Assembly (NCBI RefSeq): GCF_000485905.1
Contig: NC_022664.1
Span: 682,001 to 746,000 of the forward strand
DNA: 64,000 nt
Direction of reading: 5' to 3'
Source of the DNA: Spiribacter curvatus
Lineage (GTDB): Bacteria > Pseudomonadota > Gammaproteobacteria > Nitrococcales > Nitrococcaceae
In this document: positions 17,395 through 26,373 of the stretch, piece by piece
Numbering within the stretch: the stretch's first letter is position 1
How the letters are laid out: each line of letters starts with the position of its first letter
Position numbers and translations under genes: made by a program
Notes under the pieces: model-generated
Databases searched by the model: none
Told to the model about the DNA's origin: nothing
What the model saw: only the letters and a program-made list of their open reading frames with translations

Positions 17395-18723
17395 ATGGCA
17401 GTAAATGGCACGCGGCAGTTCATCATCGAGTCGGGTGGATCGCTCAGCGGTACGTTTCAGGTCCCGGGCGACAAATCGATCTCCCACCGTGCCGTCATGT
17501 TGGGCGCGATCGCTGAGGGGGGGACCGAGGTGAGTGGTTTCCTCGAAGGCGACGATGCCATGGCGACCCTCGCGGCCATGCGGGCGCTGGGTGTATCAAT
17601 TGAGGGCCCGCACGCGGGGCGGCTGCGTATTGCGGGGGTTGGCCGTCATGGGCTCAAGCCCGCTGCAGCGGCGCTGGACCTGGGCAATTCCGGAACCTCC
17701 ATGCGGCTGTTCAGTGGGCTGCTGGCCGGCCAGCGGTTCGCCACCCAGCTGGTGGGTGACCAGTCGCTCATGCGCCGGCCGATGCGGCGAGTCACCGAGC
17801 CGTTGAGTCAGATGGGGGCAATGATACAGACGGCTGCGCAGGGAACCGCGCCGCTCTCGATCGAGCCGGCCGCGGCGCTGCGCGGTATCGATTACTCAAT
17901 GCCGGTGGCGAGTGCGCAGGTCAAATCGGCCCTGCTTCTTGCGGGGCTCTACGCCGAGGGGCGGACCCGGGTCACGGAACCGGCGGTGAGTCGCGACCAC
18001 ACCGAGCGCATGCTCCAGGCGTTCGGCGCGGACGTCGCTGTCGACGGCCCGCATGTCAGCGTGACCGGTGATGCGCCAATGGAAGCGGCTGCGGTGAGCG
18101 TCCCGGGTGACATCTCGTCGGCGGCGTTTTTCCTGGTCGGTGCCTCCATCGCCGGTGGCGGGTCGATCACCCTGACCCATGTCGGACTCAATCCGACCCG
18201 CACCGGGGTGATCGATATTCTCCGGCGGATGGGCGCTCGGATACACGTCGAGGCGGATGAGACCGATGCCGGCGAGCCGGTGGGCACACTGACCGTGGAG
18301 CCGGCGGCATTGCAGGGAATCGATATACCGCCCGAGCTTGTGCCACTGGCCATTGATGAGTTCCCGACGATCTTTATTGCGGCTGCCTGTGCGACGGGTG
18401 TGACAACGCTCAGGGGAGCAGAGGAGCTGCGGGTCAAGGAAAGCGATCGCATCGCCGTGATGGCGGAAGGGCTGACAGCACTCGGTATCGAGGCCGAGCC
18501 ACTGGCCGATGGTATCCGTATTGTTGGCGGCGCGATGCACGGCGGTGCGGTGCAGGCACAGGGGGATCATCGCATTGCCATGGCATTCGCGATGGCCGGA
18601 CTGGCGGCTGACGGCGCGATTACGATTGACGGCTGTGCCGAGGTTGATACCTCGTTTCCGGGGTTTGTCGAGCTTGCGCAGGGCGCTGGATTGAGGATTC
18701 GCAGCCAGGAGAGTGCGGCATGA
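17395..18723 (+). CDS. aroA: 3-phosphoshikimate 1-carboxyvinyltransferase (EPSP synthase)
   Basis: This 442-residue enzyme makes EPSP from shikimate-3-phosphate and PEP. Motifs include GDKSISHRAVMLGAI, LGNSGTSMRLFSGLLAG, RRPMRRVTEPLSQMGA, SAQVKSALLLAGL and LRVKESDRIAVMAEGL. The RPM-R-V and SAQVKSALLLAGL blocks resemble class II synthases, but the active-site loop keeps Gly-Thr (NSGTS) rather than the Ala of the glyphosate-insensitive CP4 enzyme. The start ATG 17395 was chosen because homology begins there and the longer frame overlaps tyrA. It overlaps cmk by 4 nt. Confidence 0.95.
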   Translation: MAVNGTRQFIIESGGSLSGTFQVPGDKSISHRAVMLGAIAEGGTEVSGFLEGDDAMATLAAMRALGVSIEGPHAGRLRIAGVGRHGLKPAAAALDLGNSGTSMRLFSGLLAGQRFATQLVGDQSLMRRPMRRVTEPLSQMGAMIQTAAQGTAPLSIEPAAALRGIDYSMPVASAQVKSALLLAGLYAEGRTRVTEPAVSRDHTERMLQAFGADVAVDGPHVSVTGDAPMEAAAVSVPGDISSAAFFLVGASIAGGGSITLTHVGLNPTRTGVIDILRRMGARIHVEADETDAGEPVGTLTVEPAALQGIDIPPELVPLAIDEFPTIFIAAACATGVTTLRGAEELRVKESDRIAVMAEGLTALGIEAEPLADGIRIVGGAMHGGAVQAQGDHRIAMAFAMAGLAADGAITIDGCAEVDTSFPGFVELAQGAGLRIRSQESAA

Positions 18724-19400
18724 GCGAGCAGTCAGCGGTCATCACAATCGATGGCCCGGGCGGCGCAGGCAAAGGAACAATCGCGCGGGAGATGGCGCGC
18801 GAGCTCGGCTGGCACCTGCTCGACAGCGGGGCGATTTACCGGCTGCTGGCGCTGGCGTCGCTACGGGAGAACATCGATCCCGGCAACGTGGTCCGCCTCG
18901 CGGAGCGTGCCGAGGCCCTGGATATCGGCTTCATCGTTGAGGGCGAGAACGCGGGTGCAGCGCTTCTCGAGGGCGAGCGGGTCGACGCGGCCATTCGTGA
19001 CGAATCCTGTGGCGAGCGCGCCTCGGTGCTCGCCGCCGATCCCACCATCCGCGAGGCACTGAAGGCCCGGCAGCGTGCGTTCCGGCAGCCGCCCGGTTTA
19101 GTGGCGGACGGACGGGATATGGGGACTGTCATCTTTCCCGACGCACCGGTGAAGATCTTCCTCACCGCCAGTGCCGGGGAACGGGCCCGGCGACGTCATA
19201 AGCAGTTGATGGAGCAGGGTGTGACTGCTAATCTCGACGACCTTCTGCAGGAACTGCAGGCACGAGACGCACGCGATTCGCAGCGTCAGACCGCGCCGCT
19301 GAAGCCCGCAGATGATGCGTTCACCATCGACACGACGGAGCAGTCGATCGACGCGGTGATCCAGACAGTGATGGAGCGGGTTAAGGCCCGGCTTCACTAG
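18720..19400 (+). CDS. cmk: Cytidylate kinase
   Basis: This 226-residue P-loop kinase phosphorylates CMP and dCMP. The P-loop is [16 protein letters not shown] (about residues 11-26). [14 protein letters not shown] and [24 protein letters not shown] are the conserved CMP-binding and catalytic segments, and [10 protein letters not shown] contains LID arginines. The insert typical of bacterial CMP kinases is present. It overlaps aroA and lies just upstream of a hairpin and rpsA, the standard cmk-rpsA arrangement. Confidence 0.95.
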   Translation: MSEQSAVITIDGPGGAGKGTIAREMARELGWHLLDSGAIYRLLALASLRENIDPGNVVRLAERAEALDIGFIVEGENAGAALLEGERVDAAIRDESCGERASVLAADPTIREALKARQRAFRQPPGLVADGRDMGTVIFPDAPVKIFLTASAGERARRRHKQLMEQGVTANLDDLLQELQARDARDSQRQTAPLKPADDAFTIDTTEQSIDAVIQTVMERVKARLH

Positions 19401-19402
19401 GG

Positions 19403-19428
19403 GGCGCCGCCGAGCGGCGTCGTTTTTT
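19403..19428 (+). terminator. Intrinsic terminator/attenuator between cmk and rpsA
   Basis: GGCGCCG (19403-19409) pairs with CGGCGTC (19415-19421; one G-U) around a 5-nt loop, followed by six T residues at 19423-19428. It lies directly after the cmk stop and 47 nt before the rpsA start. It probably stops most transcripts from the aromatic operon, or acts as an attenuator that sets rpsA expression. Confidence 0.7.
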
Positions 19429-19474
19429 CAGCAACCAAATGGATCGGACCGTCGATCCCGGATCAAATCATCCC

Positions 19475-21157
19475 ATGAGCGAAAGCTTTGCAGAACTTTT
19501 TGAAGAGAGCCTTGTGCAGACCGATATGCGGCCGGGCTCAATTGTCACCGCCCAGGTCGTTGCAATCGATGGCGAAGACGTTGTCGTCAACGCTGGACTG
19601 AAATCCGAGGCGGTCATCCCGCTTCGCCAGTTCACCAGCGAGAACGGTGACGTTGAGGTCAGTGTCGGCGACGAGGTTGAAGTCGCGCTCGATGCCGTCG
19701 AGGACGGTGGCGGCGAGACGAAACTCTCCCGCGAGAAGGCGAAACGGGCACGGGCCTGGCGTGTTCTCGAGACCGCCTATGAGGGCAGTGAGACCGTCAA
19801 CGGCCAGATCAGTGGCAAGGTCAAGGGCGGGTTCACCGTCGATCTCGGCCACATCCGCGCGTTCCTACCCGGCTCGCTTGTGGATATCCGGCCGGTCCGC
19901 GATACCACCTATCTCGAGGGCAAGGATCTCGAGTTCAAGGTGATCAAGCTCGACGCCCGCCGCAACAATGTCGTCGTTTCCCGCCGTGCCGTGGTCGAGG
20001 AGGAGTACAGCGCCGAGCGCGAGGCCCTGCTCGAAAAGCTTCAGGAAGGACAGTCGATCAAGGGTATCGTCAAGAACCTCACCGACTATGGCGCCTTCGT
20101 CGACCTCGGTGGTATCGACGGCCTGCTGCATATCACCGACATGGCCTGGCGGCGCGTCAAGCACCCCTCCGAGGTGGTCGACGTTGGTCAGGAAATCGAG
20201 GTCAAGGTCCTCAAGTTCGATCGTGAGCGCAATCGCGTGTCACTGGGTCTCAAGCAGCTGGGTGAGGATCCGTGGGAGGCCATCGCCCGTCGCTATCCAG
20301 AAGGCAGTCGGGTGGTCGGCAAGGTCACGAACATCACCGATTACGGCTCCTTTGTCGAGATCGAGGAAGGCGTCGAGGGCCTGGTCCATGTCTCCGAGAT
20401 GGACTGGACGAACAAGAACGTCAACCCCGCCAAGGTGGTGTCTGTCGGCGACGAGGTTGAGGTGATGATCCTCGACATCGACGAGGAGCGCCGCCGCATC
20501 TCGCTGGGCATGAAGCAGTGCCAGCCCAATCCGTGGGATGAGTTCGCAGCGACCCGCAATAAGGGCGATCGGGTGACCGGTACGATTAAGTCCATCACCG
20601 ACTTCGGCATCTTTGTCGGACTTGAGGGTGGCATTGACGGCCTGGTTCATCTCTCTGATCTGTCCTGGAGCGATGCCGGTGAAGAGGCGATCCGCGACTT
20701 CCAGAAAGGCGAAGAGGTCGAGGCGGTGGTGCTGTCCGTCGATCCGGAGCGCGAGCGCATCAGTCTTGGCGTCAAGCAGCTGGCCCAGGACCCGGTCTCA
20801 CAGTGGGTTGCCAACCATCCCAAGGGGACGCTAGTGACCGGGACGGCCAGCGAGGTCGACGCCAAGGGTGTGGTCGTGGAGCTTGCCGAGGAAGTGCAGG
20901 GCTACGTTCGTGCCGCGGATCTGGCGCAGGAGCGCACGGACGACGCGCGTTCGCTGGTCTCCGAGGGCGATGAGGTCGAGGCCAAGGTCATGGCGGTCGA
21001 CCGGCGTAATCGCATGATCAGTCTCTCGGTCCGCGCCAAGGACCAGCAGGATGAGCGTGAAGCGCTTGAGGGCTTTGGCAGTACCGGTACGGCGGGCACG
21101 ACAACGCTTGGTGATCTGCTCAAAGAGCAGATGGGTGGTCGTGACAACGATAGCTGA
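19475..21157 (+). CDS. rpsA: 30S ribosomal protein S1
   Basis: This 560-residue protein has six S1 (OB-fold) repeats. Clear repeats begin at [96 protein letters not shown] and [15 protein letters not shown]. It delivers mRNA to the 30S subunit. The start at 19475 ([13 protein letters not shown]) is chosen over ATG 19439 by similarity to other S1 proteins. Neither start has a good Shine-Dalgarno sequence, which fits the autogenous control known for rpsA. Confidence 0.95.
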   Translation: MSESFAELFEESLVQTDMRPGSIVTAQVVAIDGEDVVVNAGLKSEAVIPLRQFTSENGDVEVSVGDEVEVALDAVEDGGGETKLSREKAKRARAWRVLETAYEGSETVNGQISGKVKGGFTVDLGHIRAFLPGSLVDIRPVRDTTYLEGKDLEFKVIKLDARRNNVVVSRRAVVEEEYSAEREALLEKLQEGQSIKGIVKNLTDYGAFVDLGGIDGLLHITDMAWRRVKHPSEVVDVGQEIEVKVLKFDRERNRVSLGLKQLGEDPWEAIARRYPEGSRVVGKVTNITDYGSFVEIEEGVEGLVHVSEMDWTNKNVNPAKVVSVGDEVEVMILDIDEERRRISLGMKQCQPNPWDEFAATRNKGDRVTGTIKSITDFGIFVGLEGGIDGLVHLSDLSWSDAGEEAIRDFQKGEEVEAVVLSVDPERERISLGVKQLAQDPVSQWVANHPKGTLVTGTASEVDAKGVVVELAEEVQGYVRAADLAQERTDDARSLVSEGDEVEAKVMAVDRRNRMISLSVRAKDQQDEREALEGFGSTGTAGTTTLGDLLKEQMGGRDNDS

Positions 21158-21172
21158 AGCCTTTCTTCCGTA

Positions 21173-21206
21173 TCGAGGGTCAGGCGCATGAAGGTCTGGC
21201 CCTCGA
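21173..21206 (+). promoter_or_regulatory. Long hairpin between rpsA and ihfB
   Basis: TCGAGGGTCAG (21173-21183) pairs with CTGGCCCTCGA (21196-21206) over 11 bp with one G-U, leaving a 12-nt loop. No U-run follows, so it is more likely an RNA processing or stability element, or an operator, than an intrinsic terminator. It begins 15 nt after the rpsA stop and ends 25 nt before ihfB. Confidence 0.5.
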
Positions 21207-21231
21207 GGGCTATAGCGATGGTCGGAACCCC

Positions 21232-21540
21232 ATGACAAAGTCGGAACTGATCGATCGGATTGCGGCCAATCAGCAGCAGCTGGCGCAGCGTGACGTTGAG
21301 CTGGCCGTCAAAACGTTGATCGAGCAAATGAGTGAATCGCTCGCCGGCGGTGAACGGATTGAGATCCGCGGATTCGGCAGCTTCGCGCTCCACCATCGTC
21401 CGCCCCGGATCGGAAGAAACCCGAGGACAGGCGAACCGGTTTCCCTACCGGGCAAGTATGTCCCCCATTTCAAACCCGGTAAGGAGATGCGCCAGCGGGT
21501 CGATGAGAAAGGTCGCAGTGAGCGCTCGGAGGACTCATGA
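21232..21540 (+). CDS. ihfB: Integration host factor subunit beta
   Basis: This 102-residue HU/IHF fold protein bends DNA as a heterodimer with Ihf[44 protein letters not shown] and [16 protein letters not shown] match IHF-beta, including the intercalating Pro in the RNPRTGEPV arm. Position after rpsA identifies it as ihfB rather than hup. The last ten residues form a charged tail. The stop overlaps the lapA start (ATGA). Confidence 0.95.
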   Translation: MTKSELIDRIAANQQQLAQRDVELAVKTLIEQMSESLAGGERIEIRGFGSFALHHRPPRIGRNPRTGEPVSLPGKYVPHFKPGKEMRQRVDEKGRSERSEDS

Positions 21541-21830
21541 GGCGTTTGATCGTTCTTCTGCTCGCGCTGGTCGTGGTCGCGATCGGGCTGAGTTTTGCCA
21601 CGCTCAACTCAGCGCCCATCAATCTCGATTTCTATATCGGTGAGCTATCGCTGCCGATCTCCCTCTGGCTCGTGCTGGCACTCGCCCTCGGGGTGCTGCT
21701 GGGGCTGGGTTCCGCGATTGGTATTCTGACGCGGCAACGCTGGCAGCTGAAACGCCTTCGACGCGAGGCCGCATCTTCCCGCCAGGAAGTCTCTGAACTG
21801 CGTAAGTTGCCGATCCGGACCAGTAACTGA
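21537..21830 (+). CDS. lapA: LapA domain inner-membrane protein (YciS)
   Basis: This 97-residue DUF1049 protein has two transmembrane helices (about residues 2-20 and 38-60), separated by a periplasmic loop [20 protein letters not shown] that is characteristic of the family. A basic cytoplasmic tail ([13 protein letters not shown]) follows. With LapB it controls LpxC turnover and lipopolysaccharide assembly. It overlaps ihfB by 4 nt and ends 2 nt before lapB. Confidence 0.9.
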   Translation: MRRLIVLLLALVVVAIGLSFATLNSAPINLDFYIGELSLPISLWLVLALALGVLLGLGSAIGILTRQRWQLKRLRREAASSRQEVSELRKLPIRTSN

Positions 21831-21832
21831 TC

Positions 21833-22999
21833 ATGTGGCAACTGCTCTGGCTGCTGCTCCCCCTGGCAGCCTTGTCCGGCTGGTGGATCGGCCGCCGGTC
21901 GTCGTCGCGGTCCCGCACCGCCAGTCTACCGGCGGATTATTTCCAGGGCCTGAACTACCTCCTCAACGAGCAACCTGACCGTGCCATCGAGATTTTCACC
22001 CGTCTTGTGGAGGTCGATAGCGAGACCGTTGAAACCCACCTGACGCTGGGGAACCTGTTTCGTCGCCGCGGCGAAGCCGACCGTGCGGTGCGTATCCATC
22101 AAAACCTTATTGCACGACCCTCGCTGGCTCCAGAGCAGCGCGCTGGTGCGCTGCTTGAGCTGGGGCGCGATTACCTTGCGGCGGGGCTGCTCGATCGGGC
22201 CGAAGCCCTGTTCATTGAGGCGATGGCGTTCTCCGACTTCCGCATCACTGCGCTTCAGTGCCTGCTCGACATCTATCAACAGGAGCGTGAGTGGGAGTCG
22301 GCGATCGATATCGCGCAACGCCTCCAGCGGGCGGATGGCGGTGAGCTTCGAACCGAAATGGGGCAGTTCGCCTGCGAGCAGGCTGAGCAGCTCCGTCGCC
22401 AGCATGCCGGGCCGACGGAGATCCGCCAGGCGCTGCGTCGCGCCACGCACCTCGATCGTGACTGCGTCCGGGCGTCACTGCTCAAATCCGATCTGGAGCA
22501 GGATGAGGGACGCTGGCGTGCGTCGATCAAGGCATGTGAGCAGGTCAAGACCCAGGACCCGGACTATATCCCGGAGATCCTCCCGCGCCTTGAGGCGGGC
22601 TATCAGGCCCTTGACGAGCGTCGGAGCTATCGCCAGGCGCTCAATCGCCTATTCCACACACAGCCCAGCGTTTCGGTGATCATCAAACTCAGCGAGCTGA
22701 TCGAGACCGACGAGGGCAGGGGGGCCGCTGTGGAGTTTCTCGCCACCCAGCTGCGGGCTCGACCATCGGTGCGGGGGCTCAATCGACTGATTACACTCAA
22801 TATCGATTCCGATGACGTGGACCACCGCCGCCAGCGGGATCTGCAGGTGCTGCGTGAGCTGTTTCAGGCGCTGCTGGCCGATCGTCTGCCGTACCGCTGT
22901 GTGGAGTGCGGTTTCGAGGGGCGCCAGCTCCACTGGCAGTGTCCGAGTTGCCGGTCGTGGGCGAGCATCAAGCCGCGGCGCGGCCCGGAGGGAGAGTGA
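21833..22999 (+). CDS. lapB: Lipopolysaccharide assembly protein B (YciM)
   Basis: This 388-residue protein has an N-terminal membrane anchor (LLWLLLPLAALSGWWIG). TPR repeats cover about residues 35-345 (for example YLLNEQPDRAIEIFTRLVEVD and HLTLGNLFRRRGEADRAVRI). A C-terminal rubredoxin-like zinc site is formed by CVECGFEG and CPSCRSW. LapB recruits FtsH to degrade LpxC and so balances LPS against phospholipid. The stop overlaps the possible GTG start of pyrF. Confidence 0.95.
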   Translation: MWQLLWLLLPLAALSGWWIGRRSSSRSRTASLPADYFQGLNYLLNEQPDRAIEIFTRLVEVDSETVETHLTLGNLFRRRGEADRAVRIHQNLIARPSLAPEQRAGALLELGRDYLAAGLLDRAEALFIEAMAFSDFRITALQCLLDIYQQEREWESAIDIAQRLQRADGGELRTEMGQFACEQAEQLRRQHAGPTEIRQALRRATHLDRDCVRASLLKSDLEQDEGRWRASIKACEQVKTQDPDYIPEILPRLEAGYQALDERRSYRQALNRLFHTQPSVSVIIKLSELIETDEGRGAAVEFLATQLRARPSVRGLNRLITLNIDSDDVDHRRQRDLQVLRELFQALLADRLPYRCVECGFEGRQLHWQCPSCRSWASIKPRRGPEGE

Positions 23000-23001
23000 C
23001 C

Positions 23002-23721
23002 TTGACCCCTAATCTCATCGTAGCGGTGGACTATGACAGCGTTGAGGAGGCGCAGCGCCTGGTCGATACCCTGACGCCGGGAAGCTGTTGTCTCAAGGTC
23101 GGTAAGTCCCTCTTCACAAGGGCCGGCCCGAGGCTGGTGGAGGCGTGGGTACGGGATGGCTGGGATGTCTTTCTGGATCTCAAATTCCACGATATCCCCA
23201 ATACCGTTGCCGGCGCCTGCCGCGCGGCGGCGGATCTGGGGGTCTGGATGGTCAATGTCCACGCGCTGGGCGGCCCGGCGATGCTCGCCGCGGCGAAGAC
23301 GGCGATTGGGGGGCGAACCGGTCATCGTCCGCTGCTCACAGCGGTGACGGTGCTGACCAGTCATGATCAGACAACACTCGATGCGATTGGTCTGCGCGGC
23401 GCGCCGCAGGATGCGGTGGCGCGGCTGACCGGCCTGGCGACTGCAGCCGGACTGGATGGTGTCGTCTGCTCGGCGCAGGAGGCGGCCCGGGTACGCGCGC
23501 AGAGCGGTGATGACTTTCGCCGCGTGACGCCCGGCGTCCGCCCGCGCGGATCGGCGCAGGATGATCAGCGCCGGATTCTGACGCCGGCCGAGGCCATGCG
23601 TGCCGGTGCCACCGATCTGGTGGTGGGTCGACCGGTGACCCGCGCCAGTGATCCGCCCCAGGTGGTTGAATCGATCGCGAATGAGGTGGCCATCACAGTG
23701 CAGGCGCACGCCGGGCGCTAG
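23002..23721 (+). CDS. pyrF: Orotidine-5'-phosphate decarboxylase
   Basis: This TIM-barrel enzyme makes UMP. IVAVDYDSVEEAQRLVD is the substrate-site start and DVFLDLKFHDIPNTV carries the catalytic Lys/Asp tetrad. VTVLTSHDQTTLDAIG, VTPGVRPRGSAQDDQRR and GATDLVVGRPVTRA follow. Two starts are plausible: GTG 22996, which overlaps the lapB stop but leaves only 4 nt to GGAGG, and TTG 23002 with 10 nt spacing. The second gives the usual MTPNLIVA N-terminus. Confidence 0.93.
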   Translation: MTPNLIVAVDYDSVEEAQRLVDTLTPGSCCLKVGKSLFTRAGPRLVEAWVRDGWDVFLDLKFHDIPNTVAGACRAAADLGVWMVNVHALGGPAMLAAAKTAIGGRTGHRPLLTAVTVLTSHDQTTLDAIGLRGAPQDAVARLTGLATAAGLDGVVCSAQEAARVRAQSGDDFRRVTPGVRPRGSAQDDQRRILTPAEAMRAGATDLVVGRPVTRASDPPQVVESIANEVAITVQAHAGR

Positions 23722-23758
23722 GGTTGGACACGTCATTTGCAAAGCACAGGAGCGTGTC

Positions 23759-24025
23759 ATGATCTTTTCTCGTCAACTGGGGACCCTGCTTGTAACCAGT
23801 CTGGTGGCCGGTGCGGCGATCGCCAGCCAGGATCCGATCAATGTCAACGAGGCCGGCGTCGATCGGCTGCAACAGATCAATGGCATCGGGCCCGCCACGG
23901 CCGAAGCCATCATTGAGGATCGCGAGCAGAACGGCCCGTTCGAGCGCATCGACGCGGTGACACGGGTCAACGGTATCGGTGAGACCACGCTGGATGCGAT
24001 GCGTGGAGTGATCGCGATCGAATAG
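23759..24025 (+). CDS. ComEA-like helix-hairpin-helix protein, exported
   Basis: This 88-residue protein has a signal peptide (about residues 1-23, LLVTSLVAGAAIASQ) followed by one HhH2 DNA-binding domain. INVNEAGVDRLQQINGIGPATAEAIIEDRE contains the hairpin GIGPATA, and VNGIGETTLDAM is the second hairpin. Similar small secreted proteins serve as the periplasmic DNA-binding component of natural transformation, though many have not been tested. AGGAG lies 8 nt before the ATG, and a strong terminator follows. Confidence 0.88.
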   Translation: MIFSRQLGTLLVTSLVAGAAIASQDPINVNEAGVDRLQQINGIGPATAEAIIEDREQNGPFERIDAVTRVNGIGETTLDAMRGVIAIE

Positions 24026-24057
24026 CACGGGTCTGGCCGACCGGATGCATGCCCCGT

Positions 24058-24093
24058 AAGCCGGTGCGCCTGACAGGCACGCCGGCTTCGTTT
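24058..24093 (+). terminator. Rho-independent terminator after comEA-like gene
   Basis: AAGCCGGTGCGCC (24058-24070) pairs with GGCACGCCGGCTT (24076-24088) over 13 positions with one mismatch and one G-U, loop TGACA, followed by CGTTT. It ends the pyrF/comEA-like transcript before galU. Confidence 0.75.
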
Positions 24094-24142
24094 ACGCTTT
24101 GGATGAACAATAATACCGACTCAACAGGGAGAGCATTCGTCG

Positions 24143-25021
24143 ATGACCAAGCGCATCCGTAAAGCTGTGTTTCCGGTCGCGGGAATGGGCACCCGATTCC
24201 TGCCGGCCACCAAGGCGAATCCCAAGGAAATGTTGCCGGTGGTCGATAAGCCACTGATTCAGTATGCGGCCGAGGAGGCGGTCCGCGCGGGCATCGAGAC
24301 CCTGATCTTCGTGAACGGGCGTAATAAGCGCAGCATCCCGGATCATTTCGATAAGGCCTACGAGCTGGAAACCGAACTCGAGGAGTCCGGCAAGCTCGAG
24401 CGGCTTGAGGCGGTGCGCAACATTCTTCCCGCCCATGTGGCGTGTATCTATATCCGTCAGTCCGAGGCGCTGGGACTGGGGCATGCGGTACTCTGCGCTG
24501 AGCCCGCGGTGGGCGATGAACCCTTTGCCGTGATCCTCGCTGACGATCTCATCGACGATGAGCAAAACGGCGGCTGTCTGGCGCAGATGGTTGAGTGCTA
24601 TGACGAACAGGTTGCGAGCATTATCGGCGTCGAGCGTGTGCCGCCCGAACGGACCAATCGCTACGGCGTTGTCGATACGGATGCGATCAGCCCCCGACTC
24701 GGACGCCTCAAGGGGATCGTCGAAAAACCCGATCCGCAGGAGGCGCCATCCAACCTCGGCGTCGTCGGCCGGTATGTGCTCAACGCGAGCATCTTCAACA
24801 AGCTCCGTCAGACGCCGCCGGGTGCCGGAGGCGAGATACAGCTCACGGACGCCATCGCCGCATTGATGAAGGATGAATCCGTCATGGCCTACGAGTTCGA
24901 AGGCACCCGTTATGACTGCGGCGACAAGCTCGGCTACCTTCAGGCCACCGTCGAATTCGGGGTGAAACACCCGGAATTTGGCGACGCCTTCGCCGACTAT
25001 CTCCACACCCGCAGCGGGTGA
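24143..25021 (+). CDS. galU: UTP--glucose-1-phosphate uridylyltransferase
   Basis: This 292-residue nucleotidyltransferase makes UDP-glucose for envelope glycans and osmoprotectants. The signature [20 protein letters not shown] is at about residues 12-31. [19 protein letters not shown] (metal Asp), [23 protein letters not shown] and [18 protein letters not shown] are all family blocks. A GGGAG ribosome site precedes the ATG. It stands alone between the terminator and the convergent outer-membrane-protein gene. Confidence 0.95.
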   Translation: MTKRIRKAVFPVAGMGTRFLPATKANPKEMLPVVDKPLIQYAAEEAVRAGIETLIFVNGRNKRSIPDHFDKAYELETELEESGKLERLEAVRNILPAHVACIYIRQSEALGLGHAVLCAEPAVGDEPFAVILADDLIDDEQNGGCLAQMVECYDEQVASIIGVERVPPERTNRYGVVDTDAISPRLGRLKGIVEKPDPQEAPSNLGVVGRYVLNASIFNKLRQTPPGAGGEIQLTDAIAALMKDESVMAYEFEGTRYDCGDKLGYLQATVEFGVKHPEFGDAFADYLHTRSG

Positions 25022-25053
25022 GCGGAACGCCCATCCTGGCGTGTGCCGGCTTC

Positions 25054-26373
25054 CTAGAAGTTGTATCGAAGCCGGAGGTAGGTGTTGCTGTTGTCTTCCA
25101 GCTGGGTATGGAACGTCCAGTCATCCTGCCCGCCAAAGAGATTGACGCCGGCTGTGCCGGTCAGTCGATCACTGAACCGATAACGTGCCCGTGGCCGGAG
25201 ATAGTAGTCGGCATCAGAGGGTGAGTAGAACGTAAACAGTGACAGGGTCAGGTTCTGACGCTGGCCCTGCCAGGTCACGCGGTTGGTCAAAAGGTGCCGG
25301 TACTCATCCGGTGCATAGCGGCGCTGCTCATTCGTCAGGGCATCCAACAGTTCATCATGATCCTGGATCCACTCGAGCGAATACTGCCAGCCCAGGGTGA
25401 GGTCCGAGAATGGTTCATGCTCATAGCCGCCCAGCCAGCGCCACTCGTCGTTGGGCCGGTCGGGATCGCGGCCGTTGTCGTCCTCACCGTGATAATAGGC
25501 GGTTTCCAGATTGGCGATACCGCCCAACAGAGGCCCGCGCACACTCGCTCCGAATGATGTCAGACGTGGGAAATACGCCCTTCCGGTGTCGGGATCGCGG
25601 GCGCTCGGCTGCTTGTCGTAGCCGTGATAGGCATAACCGGCATATTCGATGCCATCGATCGTCTGATACATCCGTAGTGCGAACTCACTGTCCCCGCCAA
25701 CCTGATCACGCTCGCGCGGGTCGATCTGCGGGGGTGCGGCCACACGTCGGCCGGCCTCCCGGCTGAAGAAGGAGAGTCGCTCGCCGGTGATGAACCGGTT
25801 GGGCGTGGCGCGTGGCATCCAGACGACATCGACGTTCACATCGCCAAACCATGACAGCTTAACCGCATCCGTCGGTGCCTTCAGATATTCATCGCCGCGG
25901 CCACTGAAGAACGCGACATAGTCCTTCGGGAACAGATCGTTGAGAAACACGAGATCGCCCGTTCCCCAAGTGATGATCTGCCGGCCGAAGCGGATATCCG
26001 TCTGCGGTGTCAGTCGGCCGGCGAGGTTTGCCTCGCGCAGATCGCCGCGACCGCCTTCCTCAACACCATCCAGCCAGGCATCCGCCTTGATCGTCGCGGT
26101 GTAGTCGCCAAGCTGGCGCTCACCCTCGATCTGCACCCGGGCCTCGGCAACGGTATAGTCGTCATCAACGGCGGGATCGTCCTGCAGGCGCGGTGCAACC
26201 GCTCCCTCCACAAACCCATACCACTGCCAACCGGTCTGCTCCCGCGCCCAGGGATCATCGCCCCAGCCATCGTCGCTCCAACCGTCATCGCCTGACTGAG
26301 CGGATACCGATGTCAGCGATGAACCGGCGATGACGAGTGCCACAGCCAATGCGCGCCCCATCAGCGGGATCAT
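25054..26373 (-). CDS. Outer-membrane beta-barrel protein (DUF1302/alginate-export-like) of an RND export operon
   Basis: This 439-residue protein has a signal peptide (to about residue 25, SVSAQ). A Trp/Asp-rich segment (GDDGWSDDGWGDDPW) is followed by alternating amphipathic strands and a terminal Phe (YLRLRYNF), the usual BAM insertion signal. FGRQIITWGTGDLVFLNDLF and YVAFFSGRGDEYLKAP resemble DUF1302-type barrels. It overlaps the LolA-like gene by 4 nt, so it is probably the outer-membrane partner of the pump. The substrate is unknown. Confidence 0.78.
   Translation of the reverse strand: MIPLMGRALAVALVIAGSSLTSVSAQSGDDGWSDDGWGDDPWAREQTGWQWYGFVEGAVAPRLQDDPAVDDDYTVAEARVQIEGERQLGDYTATIKADAWLDGVEEGGRGDLREANLAGRLTPQTDIRFGRQIITWGTGDLVFLNDLFPKDYVAFFSGRGDEYLKAPTDAVKLSWFGDVNVDVVWMPRATPNRFITGERLSFFSREAGRRVAAPPQIDPRERDQVGGDSEFALRMYQTIDGIEYAGYAYHGYDKQPSARDPDTGRAYFPRLTSFGASVRGPLLGGIANLETAYYHGEDDNGRDPDRPNDEWRWLGGYEHEPFSDLTLGWQYSLEWIQDHDELLDALTNEQRRYAPDEYRHLLTNRVTWQGQRQNLTLSLFTFYSPSDADYYLRPRARYRFSDRLTGTAGVNLFGGQDDWTFHTQLEDNSNTYLRLRYNF

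Noticed and set aside
17395-18723. AroA as a naturally glyphosate-insensitive class II enzyme
   Set aside because: Some blocks look class II-like, but the active-site loop keeps Gly (NSGTS) instead of the Ala seen in CP4, so no such claim is supported.
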